Origin: Promethearchaeota archaeon
Lineage (GTDB): Archaea; Asgardarchaeota; Lokiarchaeia; Sigynarchaeales; SOKP01
Length of the DNA stretch: 6,784 nt
Assembly (NCBI GenBank): GCA_030668025.1
Contig: DAOUUT010000204.1
Span: forward strand, 1-6,784
Direction: 5' to 3'
The stretch's first letter is position 1. Each line of letters starts with the position of its first letter. A program made the translations under genes and the position numbers. The notes under the pieces were generated by a model. It had not been told where the DNA came from. It searched no databases and was given only the letters and a program-made list of their open reading frames with translations. Below, piece after piece: positions 1 through 5,468 of the stretch.

Positions 1-168
1 ATAAGTTTTGAAGATATGGATTCGGGTATTGGCGTTTTTATTGAAATAGATATCACGGTCTCTGGAGCCTATAAAATGTTGGCAAAAACCATAAAAAAAG
101 CGACTTCAAAAAGTATTATCGAAAATGCTATAGAAACTCTCAATAAAATTTTAAAAGAAAATGAGTGA
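1..168 (+). CDS. 3' end of a gene, possible SRPBCC/START-like protein (partial)
   Basis: Reading frame 1 is open from the left edge to a TGA at 166-168 and gives 55 residues; the start lies outside the window. The visible part has a beta-strand-like stretch (GVFIEIDITVSG), then a lysine-rich amphipathic helix running to the C-terminus (KMLAKTIKKA, then IENAIETLNKILKE). A last strand, a short loop with Gly and a long closing helix is what the end of SRPBCC/polyketide-cyclase-like proteins looks like, with a typical 'leaking kinase-like' basic helix and a final 'L-x-x-L-K' helix. That assignment rests on pattern only, since the ligand cavity is not in view. It is followed at once by a T-tract, so it is probably the last gene of its transcript. 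It converges on the minus-strand gene cluster. Confidence 0.55.
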   Translation: MSFEDMDSGIGVFIEIDITVSGAYKMLAKTIKKATSKSIIENAIETLNKILKENE

Positions 169-170
169 TT

Positions 171-190
171 TCTTTTTTTTTAATTCTTTT
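171..190 (+). terminator. Oligo-T terminator after the first gene
   Basis: Three bases after the TGA stop begins a run of nine T (173-181), followed by AATTCTTTTC. Archaeal RNA polymerase stops at oligo-T tracts without needing a hairpin, and none is seen here. The position directly behind the stop codon supports the call. Confidence 0.5.
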
Positions 191-238
191 CTCGTTTGAC
201 AAAATGTACTTTATCTATAGTAAAAACAATAAGAAATT

Positions 239-246
239 AAAAAAAA
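239..246 (-). terminator. Possible oligo-T terminator for the minus-strand cluster
   Basis: A run of eight A on the plus strand reads as T8 on the minus strand, about 140 bases past the stop of the beta-grasp gene. It is the first long T run after that stop in the direction of transcription, so the transcript could carry a 3' UTR that includes the structured patch at 302-362. In so AT-rich a spacer the run could be chance. Confidence 0.3.
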
Positions 247-301
247 TTATCAATGTATCTATGTGCTTTATGGAATTTTAGCAAAATTGCAAAACTTACA
301 G

Positions 302-362
302 TTTAGCGAGACCGATTTGTTGTGCGCTAAGCAAGAGCTTACTGAAGAGCTATTATTTTTTT
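302..362. other. Structured, less AT-rich spacer patch (possible small RNA or 3' UTR element)
   Basis: TTAGCG (303-308) and CGCTAA (325-330) form a perfect 6-bp inverted repeat with a 16-base loop, extendable by a T-G pair (302/331). It is followed by a direct repeat AAGAGCT (333-339 and 345-351) and a T-rich tract (351-362: TATTATTTTTTT). This patch is visibly richer in G+C than the rest of the spacer, which is often how structured RNAs stand out in AT-rich genomes. Read on the plus strand, the T-tract would end a transcript of about 60 nt. Read on the minus strand, the patch lies in the 3' region of the beta-grasp gene. It has no tRNA T-loop and no coding frame. Confidence 0.3.
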
Positions 363-384
363 AGGAAATAAGCCAACCTTAGTT

Positions 385-666
385 TTACCCCCCTGAGATA
401 GGGAACGATATGTAAAGTTTATCTCCTTCTTTTAGCTTCGTTTTATAATTTTTCATGTAAGTAATGTTTCTACCGTTGAGTAAAATGATCATTATTGGAT
501 TTAATTTCTTTTTATTTTTGGATAGGATGCTATCATCTAATAGGTTTTTGTGCTCTTTAAGAAATTGAGTTATAATATCACCAACGGTGTTTCCTTCGTA
601 TATTATTTTATTTTTTTTAACCTTCAATACAAATATGTTCAATAAATTTAGATCAACTTTAACCAT
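385..666 (-). CDS. MoaD/ThiS/Urm1-like beta-grasp protein with C-terminal Gly-Gly
   Basis: The 93-residue protein has the order and length of small ubiquitin-fold sulfur carriers (MoaD, ThiS, archaeal SAMP, Urm1). It has an N-terminal strand pair (about 2-25), a TV-x-D-(I/L)-(I/L) helix (residues 27-38), a conserved-type LLNGRNI segment (62-68), LKEGDKLYI (78-86), and the exact C-terminus ISGG. In this family an E1-like enzyme adenylates the terminal diGly, which then becomes a thiocarboxylate for molybdopterin, thiamine or tRNA sulfur transfer, or is joined to protein lysines. Which role applies cannot be told from sequence, and no E1 is in the window. The ATG at 666 has no visible Shine-Dalgarno sequence, so the message may be leaderless or come from the upstream operon. 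The gene follows the ThiI-like gene on the same strand after 153 AT-rich bases with a hairpin at 701-719. Family assignment is firm; function is open. Confidence 0.85.
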   Translation of the reverse strand: MVKVDLNLLNIFVLKVKKNKIIYEGNTVGDIITQFLKEHKNLLDDSILSKNKKKLNPIMIILLNGRNITYMKNYKTKLKEGDKLYISFPISGG

Positions 667-700
667 AATATTATAACACTACATAATTAAAAATTTAAAA

Positions 701-719
701 GATTAGATAAAATCCAATC
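701..719 (-). terminator. Hairpin plus T-run between the ThiI-like and beta-grasp genes
   Basis: On the minus strand GATTGGAT, loop TTT, ATCTAATC forms an 8-bp stem with one G-U wobble, followed directly by TTTT and more A/T. This looks like a hairpin terminator or attenuator for the upstream operon. As DNA it is also a near-perfect dyad that a regulator could bind. It lies about 35-53 bases before the beta-grasp start codon. Because of the wobble the stem is better on the minus-strand RNA (the plus strand has an A-C mismatch), which favours an RNA role for the minus-strand transcript. Confidence 0.4.
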
Positions 720-773
720 CTAATTTTGATTCAATTTTAATAAATTTAATTTATTTTTAAGCTTAATCATAAT

Positions 774-804
774 GAAAAATAATAGGTTCAAAAATTCAAG
801 ACCT
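774..804 (-). terminator. Weak stem and T-run just after the ThiI-like stop
   Basis: On the minus strand AGGT and ACCT (4 bp plus a wobble, loop about 11 bases) enclose CTTGAATTTTTGA, and a short T5 run follows (779 to 775). The stem lies about 15 bases after the stop codon. It is too weak to be sure, and the hairpin at 701-719 is the better candidate. Confidence 0.2.
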
Positions 805-819
805 TTGGTTTTTGATAAT

Positions 820-2040
820 TTAAAAAAGTTTAATTTCTACGATCTTTTCAACGCTTTCTTCAAGAATTTTATCAAGATCTAAATTATCGTATATTGCATT
901 TAATTTTTCAGTATCAAAATCTTGATTTATTGGTTTAAATGGGCAATACTCAATAGGTTTAAACTTTTTTGATATCTTTAAAGCTAGATTTTGAATATTA
1001 TCACTTCCAAAACCTATTAACGGCGTAAAAATCGGAAATTTAGAAATAAGGTGATTAAGCGCTATGGAATTTAAATCTACTGAATCGGAACAAATGCTTG
1101 AGCCGCTCAAACTAACTCCGTCTGTTACAGCCCTAATTTTTTCGTAAAAAGAAAAATTGGAAACCGTGAGAATTCTGGATAATAAATCAAATCTAATTAA
1201 TCTACATATACCGCAAAAGTACTGAATATCGCTTAATTCTGAGCTGAGTTTGTTTAAAATTTTATATAAATTAACTTTTATTAATCTGAACTGGTTAAAA
1301 GGTACGTAATCCGCTACCTCTTTCCAATTCGATATCCAAGTATCATTCAGCGCTTTATCTTCTGTAATATCAAATAACACAGGGTAAATTTCAGAGCCTC
1401 TTCTCATTAATAAAAAACCAGCTATTAAATCGTTTAACCTGCCGATATCCATTACTATAATCTTTTTTACAGGTTCAATTGGCAAACCCCCCCATTTGCT
1501 TTTAATTATTTGAGAAAATACGTACGAAAAGTCTTCCCTTATTTCAATAAAAATTTGTTTCTTTGGGCGAGTTAGATTTACTTTTAAGTTGTGATTTGAG
1601 AGATTGTCAATGACGGCTTTACCCACGATTTTAGCCACATCCATTGAGGTATAGTCATGTTTTCCAGATCTTCTAACTCTGAGCGCAAAAGAATCGCCCT
1701 TTTCCAAAATTTCTTTAGCTAATTCTATCGTTCTTTCAGTAATGTTTTTAATAATATTCGAAGTTCTAATTGCTGGACTGAGAGAATGCACTCCAAAAGC
1801 GTTTTTTAGTACCTCGATCGCATTCGGAATATCTTTATTGTTAAAAAAGAAAAATACTCTGGAGGAATCCTTGCTTAATTGATACTTATTGAAGTGAATT
1901 TCTTTTCTCTTGAGCATATTTTTAATATTATTCATTAAGAATTTGAGCATACGGATTTTTATTTTTTGCGATTTCAACCAAATCTCAGCGTATCTAATTA
2001 GTATTAAGTTGTATTGTCCTAAAATAGGGTTTTTTTTCAT
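820..2040 (-). CDS. ThiI-like THUMP-domain protein with degenerate ATP-pyrophosphatase loop
   Basis: The 406-residue protein aligns by eye with ThiI, the tRNA 4-thiouridine (U8) synthetase. An N-terminal ferredoxin-like part has IRYAEIWLKS (15-24). A THUMP domain (about 80-180) has FALRVRRSGKHDY and ends in GGLP (184-187). A PP-loop-type domain follows, with LLMRRG (210-215), a CGIC motif (Cys276, Cys279), VTDGVSL (305-311), LIGF (341-344) and a third cysteine (Cys366). There is no rhodanese domain, as in archaeal forms. The oddity is the nucleotide loop. Where ThiI has SGGIDSP, this protein reads IGRLNDL (199-205) without a gap, so the ATP-binding and adenylating signature is largely gone, while the three cysteines likely to hold an Fe-S cluster or carry sulfur remain. 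It may be a non-adenylating paralogue. The ATG at 2040 is preceded by AGGA at five bases, and the gene starts 18 bases after the phosphoesterase stop. Family: fairly sure; activity: unknown. Confidence 0.82.
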   Translation of the reverse strand: MKKNPILGQYNLILIRYAEIWLKSQKIKIRMLKFLMNNIKNMLKRKEIHFNKYQLSKDSSRVFFFFNNKDIPNAIEVLKNAFGVHSLSPAIRTSNIIKNITERTIELAKEILEKGDSFALRVRRSGKHDYTSMDVAKIVGKAVIDNLSNHNLKVNLTRPKKQIFIEIREDFSYVFSQIIKSKWGGLPIEPVKKIIVMDIGRLNDLIAGFLLMRRGSEIYPVLFDITEDKALNDTWISNWKEVADYVPFNQFRLIKVNLYKILNKLSSELSDIQYFCGICRLIRFDLLSRILTVSNFSFYEKIRAVTDGVSLSGSSICSDSVDLNSIALNHLISKFPIFTPLIGFGSDNIQNLALKISKKFKPIEYCPFKPINQDFDTEKLNAIYDNLDLDKILEESVEKIVEIKLF

Positions 2041-2058
2041 GATATTCCTAATTCTCTT

Positions 2059-3657
2059 TTAAATTAAAATAGATAGGTAATAATTTCCAATAACCTTTAT
2101 CAATCCAGTTCGTAAGTTATGTTCTTTCAATATCACTAATCCTTTCTTATAAATTTCAATTTCAATGAAAACCTCCTCAAAATATTTACCATTAAGGTTT
2201 CCACCATTTGAAAATACTGTATTCTCGATTTTAACGTTAAATGAAGTACTCGGCGAGGAATTTAAAACTAAATCAATTTGTGATCTGGCAAATTGAGAAA
2301 GAACATCACCAGAATCAGTTAATTCCGTCCTCCACACACTTAAAGGAGTAGGTATTAAGTTGTGAAAACAACAAACTCCAAAAATTTTCTGATGGCTAAG
2401 CGACAACACTTTTTCGATGAACCTATTCAATTTTTTTCGACCAATATATCCTTCTTTCGAATCCAAAGTCGTAGAGTTCATACCCTGGAAGTAAATATTG
2501 TCATTTTCATACAACGGATCAAATTCTCCAAAGTAATGTTTCCAATATTCCCAAGCAAGAGGTTTTGAATCAGTATATCCCGGAACGACTAAATATGGAT
2601 GCTTTATTTGATCGAGTTTATCCTTAGCTATTTGAAACTCTTCTTTAAAGCTATTCTTAGTAAGATTACCCGCATGAACAACTAAATCTACTTCGTCAAT
2701 TTTATTAATTTTTTCTATTACTTTATCAAAATTATTGAAATTACTCTCAAATCGTTCTGAAACTAACGAATTTGATATTTGGATAAATTTAGCGACAGGT
2801 TTTTGTTTTTTATCTATCTGTAAAGGAATGTAATAGTTAACTTCGCGTAGGATTTCTCTTTGAGAATTTGAATCTAATATGGGAATCACTTTAAAATTAA
2901 GATTGTTGCCATCAATATCAATGATTGAGTAAGTAAATAATTCGCGATATCTCGTTTTGTTACAGCAAAAAGTTCCTGCATTAAAAATAAATAAATCTTT
3001 ATCACTGCTACTCACGGTATATAAATTAGAAAAATGTCGATGGCCATTTAAAACTAAATCTGCTTTCGCCTCTAAAAGCATTTTAAGCATATCTCCTGAA
3101 TCGTCTATAGCAGATCGTTCTTTTCCGGTGTTAGGAATTGGTATCAATTGATGGTGAAAACATACAACCTTGAATTTATTTTCTCTTTCAGGTTTCTCTA
3201 ACTTTTTTCTAACTGATTCGATAATATTATGATGAATTATTCCACCTGGTAAATCGGGTTTTGTACTATCTATCCCATATATATAAATATCGTCATCTTC
3301 ATACGTGTAATGTCTGGTTCCGACCATTTCTTCAAATAACAAATACCCTACATTCATTGCGTCGTGGTTCCCTATTAAAAATATCATTTTTGAACTTTTG
3401 GATAAAGGTTCGAACTTCTTAAATTGGTCTAACGCATACTCATAATCTAGTAACGTTCCCATTTGAGTAATATCTCCTAAATGCAAGTAAACAGACGCAT
3501 CTTTAATTTTATTTATTTTTTCCATTCCAATATTAAAGGCGTGAAGGTTAAATGCGCCACCCGATCGAGTAATATGTGTATCAGATATGATTACAAGTCT
3601 TTTTTTTGACTCCATCTTTTTCTGAGAGTTAATCTTAATGTTATTCTCGTATATCAT
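2059..3657 (-). CDS. Tandem calcineurin-like metallophosphoesterase, second domain inactive
   Basis: This 532-residue protein is two calcineurin-like phosphoesterase domains in a row. The first (about 20-262) has all the metal-binding motifs: DTH (26-28), GD (61-62), GNHD (96-99), FHH (167-169) and GHRH (205-208), so it should bind two metal ions and hydrolyse a phosphoester; the substrate is unknown. The second (about 288-512) clearly repeats the first (FHQLIPIP is matched as FHNLIPTP, DSGD and DLVLN are kept). It has lost nearly every ligand: DTH becomes SNS, GD becomes GN, GNHD becomes GYTD, HH becomes HN, GHRH becomes SSPS. No signal peptide or membrane segment is seen, so it is probably cytosolic. 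The ATG at 3657 lies four bases after the preceding stop and has no clear Shine-Dalgarno sequence. An in-frame ATG at 3615 (residue 15) just before the first motif is an alternative start. It is co-transcribed with its neighbours. Confidence 0.88.
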   Translation of the reverse strand: MIYENNIKINSQKKMESKKRLVIISDTHITRSGGAFNLHAFNIGMEKINKIKDASVYLHLGDITQMGTLLDYEYALDQFKKFEPLSKSSKMIFLIGNHDAMNVGYLLFEEMVGTRHYTYEDDDIYIYGIDSTKPDLPGGIIHHNIIESVRKKLEKPERENKFKVVCFHHQLIPIPNTGKERSAIDDSGDMLKMLLEAKADLVLNGHRHFSNLYTVSSSDKDLFIFNAGTFCCNKTRYRELFTYSIIDIDGNNLNFKVIPILDSNSQREILREVNYYIPLQIDKKQKPVAKFIQISNSLVSERFESNFNNFDKVIEKINKIDEVDLVVHAGNLTKNSFKEEFQIAKDKLDQIKHPYLVVPGYTDSKPLAWEYWKHYFGEFDPLYENDNIYFQGMNSTTLDSKEGYIGRKKLNRFIEKVLSLSHQKIFGVCCFHNLIPTPLSVWRTELTDSGDVLSQFARSQIDLVLNSSPSTSFNVKIENTVFSNGGNLNGKYFEEVFIEIEIYKKGLVILKEHNLRTGLIKVIGNYYLSILI

Positions 3658-3661
3658 ATTT

Positions 3662-4399
3662 TTAAGTAGTTTTTAATTTTGCTGGATGACCTAAATAAAT
3701 TGAATTTTCTCTTAGAACCTGGTCGAAACTTGTATAGGAATGTGCTGAAAGTTTCGAGTTTTGTTCCATAGTCGTACCGGGCAGAAGAACGCATTTGGCT
3801 CCGATAAGAACACCACTTTCCACTCTTATTTTTCTTAAAATGAAATTATCTTGTTCAATACCAAAACTCAAGATCGTTGAATTCATTCCTATTATAACAT
3901 TCGCACCAATTGATACGAATTCCGAAGAGATCCAACTATTATCGCAAATTGATTTTTTTCCGATTTTTACACCAAAAAACCATAAAGTGAACCGATTTTT
4001 AAACCATGGAAACGGATTTGAAGCCGTAACGTATAACGGCCATTTTTTAACAATATTCCGTATATTCCAAAAGAAGTAGTCCCGATCTTCTAAAGATCGT
4101 TTGAAATTACCTTCCTTTGGAATATGTAGTAGGTTAACTATTTTCAAAATTAAAACTGATATTAAAATCGCACTAAATTGAATTATATAGATCGCGGTTA
4201 AAACATTAAACGGTAATAATATAAAAAATAACCAATAACCTGTCTCACTCCAAAAATAAATAACGTACGAATATTCAAAAATAGAAAAGGGAACAAGGCT
4301 AAGAATAATTATTCCTATATATAAAATTAGATATTTGCCTCTGATTCTCTCGTCTATGGGTGATGGAGAATCTCCCTTTAAGCTAACGGGTTGAAACAA
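3662..4399 (-). CDS. Membrane-anchored hexapeptide-repeat acyltransferase-like protein, paralogue B
   Basis: The protein has 245 residues, with two hydrophobic membrane segments (about 22-48 and 54-90). A basic/aromatic linker (100-140) leads to a left-handed beta-helix (about 143-240) of hexapeptide type: VKIGKKS, VSIGANVIIG, VLIGAKCVLLPG, then YLGHPAKL at the end. Layout resembles the membrane-plus-hexapeptide terminal modules of Pls-type peptide synthetases, and such folds usually move acetyl or acyl groups. It is a paralogue of the gene just upstream (SYTS, the LPG/SPG turn and a G-x-P ending are shared). Where that paralogue has His191, this one has Phe179 (SFGIEQD against SHLIYQD), so it may be a non-catalytic partner. 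The start is TTG. A stop lies two codons upstream in the same frame, the next ATG is deep in the beta-helix, and a strong GGAGG sits eight bases before the TTG. Acyltransferase fold: confident; substrate: unknown. Confidence 0.8.
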   Translation of the reverse strand: MFQPVSLKGDSPSPIDERIRGKYLILYIGIIILSLVPFSIFEYSYVIYFWSETGYWLFFILLPFNVLTAIYIIQFSAILISVLILKIVNLLHIPKEGNFKRSLEDRDYFFWNIRNIVKKWPLYVTASNPFPWFKNRFTLWFFGVKIGKKSICDNSWISSEFVSIGANVIIGMNSTILSFGIEQDNFILRKIRVESGVLIGAKCVLLPGTTMEQNSKLSAHSYTSFDQVLRENSIYLGHPAKLKTT

Positions 4400-4402
4400 T
4401 TT

Positions 4403-5272
4403 TCATCCCTCCTTTAAATCTAAATCGTTTTCGTTTTGATTCACTTCGGCATTTGAAGGCTCTAGTTTAATTTTTTCCGCTTTTTTTTGAGAATCTTCGA
4501 CTGATTGAATCGGCAATGTTAAATTCACTGGAGTACCTATGTGAATTAGATTACCTTCTAATTCCTGTTCAATCGATGTATAACTATTTACGCCCAATAC
4601 GGCGAAATCATGCATGATTGTGCCTGGCGAAACTATTGTGTGAGGTCCTACAACGCATGCCTTTCCAATCTTTACTTTTTTAATTAAGATTTTATCTTGA
4701 TAGATTAAATGTGAAAAAATGCAAATGTTTAATGAAGTCATCGTAAAATCCCCAATCTCTATAAACAAAGGATCTACATAACCTTCATATAAAACTACGC
4801 TTTTTCCAACCCGAGTGCCGAAAAATCGATAAACAACAATATCAACCCAAGGCAATGGTAAAGCTCTTGCCAACCAAATTGGGAAATATGCCACCCAGAA
4901 CCTTCTATGCATGTACTTCCAATCCTTACTTCCTCTCTCAAAAATTCCCTCTCGAGGTGGAGAAAGTTTGTTCAGTAGCTTAAAAATCCCGGCAGAAAAT
5001 AATATGATTATAAATGTGAATAGTAAAATATTACCATATATATTTAGAGGAAGCAATAACCAATAATACCACTCGGTCTTTAACCCAAAAGAATAAAATT
5101 CGCTTCCGGTTAAAAGATAATACAAACTATTAATAAACCATAAGTTCACAAGAAATAAAACTATACCTCCTATAAACAATTGTACAATTATAATCAATGA
5201 AAAAGGTGTTTTATAAACTCCAGATGTAGAAATAAAATCCATTTCAAGTTTGGAATGATTGGCTCTCTCCAT
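4403..5272 (-). CDS. Membrane-anchored hexapeptide-repeat acyltransferase-like protein, paralogue A
   Basis: This is the first gene of the minus-strand cluster, 289 residues from ATG 5272 (292 if the in-frame TTG at 5281 is used; neither has a clear Shine-Dalgarno sequence, ATG preferred). Two long hydrophobic segments (about 27-57 and 72-103, counted from the TTG) should anchor it in the membrane. A linker with LPLPW (141-145) leads to a left-handed beta-helix (about 155-252) with TRVGKSV, IEIGDFT, VKIGKACVVG, TIVSPG and HIGTPVNL. His191, in SHLIYQD, is at the place where Pls-like membrane hexapeptide proteins carry a conserved histidine, so this copy may be catalytic. The last 35 or so residues are a charged, probably disordered tail absent from paralogue B. 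Transfer of an acyl or acetyl group to a membrane or envelope molecule is the likely chemistry; donor and acceptor are not known. The stop TGA is three bases before the next gene. Confidence 0.82.
   Translation of the reverse strand: MERANHSKLEMDFISTSGVYKTPFSLIIIVQLFIGGIVLFLVNLWFINSLYYLLTGSEFYSFGLKTEWYYWLLLPLNIYGNILLFTFIIILFSAGIFKLLNKLSPPREGIFERGSKDWKYMHRRFWVAYFPIWLARALPLPWVDIVVYRFFGTRVGKSVVLYEGYVDPLFIEIGDFTMTSLNICIFSHLIYQDKILIKKVKIGKACVVGPHTIVSPGTIMHDFAVLGVNSYTSIEQELEGNLIHIGTPVNLTLPIQSVEDSQKKAEKIKLEPSNAEVNQNENDLDLKEG
4407..4414 (-). promoter_or_regulatory. Strong Shine-Dalgarno site fixing a TTG start
   Basis: The minus strand reads AAGGAGGG here, within the last codons of the upstream gene, eight bases before TTG at 4399. 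The closer ATG at 4406 is one base from the site and its frame stops after seven codons, so TTG is the real start. The arrangement suggests coupled translation of the two paralogues. Confidence 0.75.
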
Positions 5273-5281
5273 TTTGCTCAA

Positions 5282-5468
5282 TTCTAATCTGATAAGTTAT
5301 TATTATTATAATATAACAATCATAAAATAAATAAATTTTATACAATTATTACTTCAAAATTTAATTTTTTATAAAAATAGATTTTTAAAACAAATCAATT
5401 ATAATAATTATAATATATAAAAAATTAATAATCAAAAAAATCAAAATTCATACTTGAAGTGAAAAACA
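5282..5468. promoter_or_regulatory. Divergent AT-rich promoter region
   Basis: These 187 bases lie between the divergent starts of the minus-strand cluster and the coiled-coil gene and are almost pure A/T. Both transcripts must start here or within the first codons. For the plus strand, TATATAAA at 5414-5421 is a reasonable TATA box. For the minus strand, TTATATTATAAT around 5303-5314 is the best match and would give a very short or absent leader. With so little G+C, TATA-like strings have low information content. No clear repeat or operator was seen. Confidence 0.5.
5414..5421 (+). promoter_or_regulatory. Candidate TATA box of the coiled-coil gene
   Basis: TATATAAA followed by AAA lies about 48-55 bases before the ATG. 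Archaeal TATA boxes sit about 25 bases before the transcript start, which would give a leader of roughly 25 bases that just includes the ribosome site GAAGTGA at 5456-5462. The geometry fits, but the surrounding A/T makes this tentative. Confidence 0.4.

Noticed and set aside
301..351. tRNA or tRNA remnant in the left spacer
   Set aside because: No T-loop motif, no acceptor stem pairing and no anticodon arm of the right spacing.
2362..4079. Plus-strand open frames at 2362-2568, 2957-3151 and 3795-4079
   Set aside because: They are antisense to the phosphoesterase and hexapeptide genes, whose motifs are clear. The frames show no domain or ribosome site.
5282..5468. Replication origin or attachment site in the AT-rich divergent region
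   Set aside because: No origin-recognition-type repeats, no dyad of note and no direct repeat flanking a gene; A/T richness alone is normal for promoters here.
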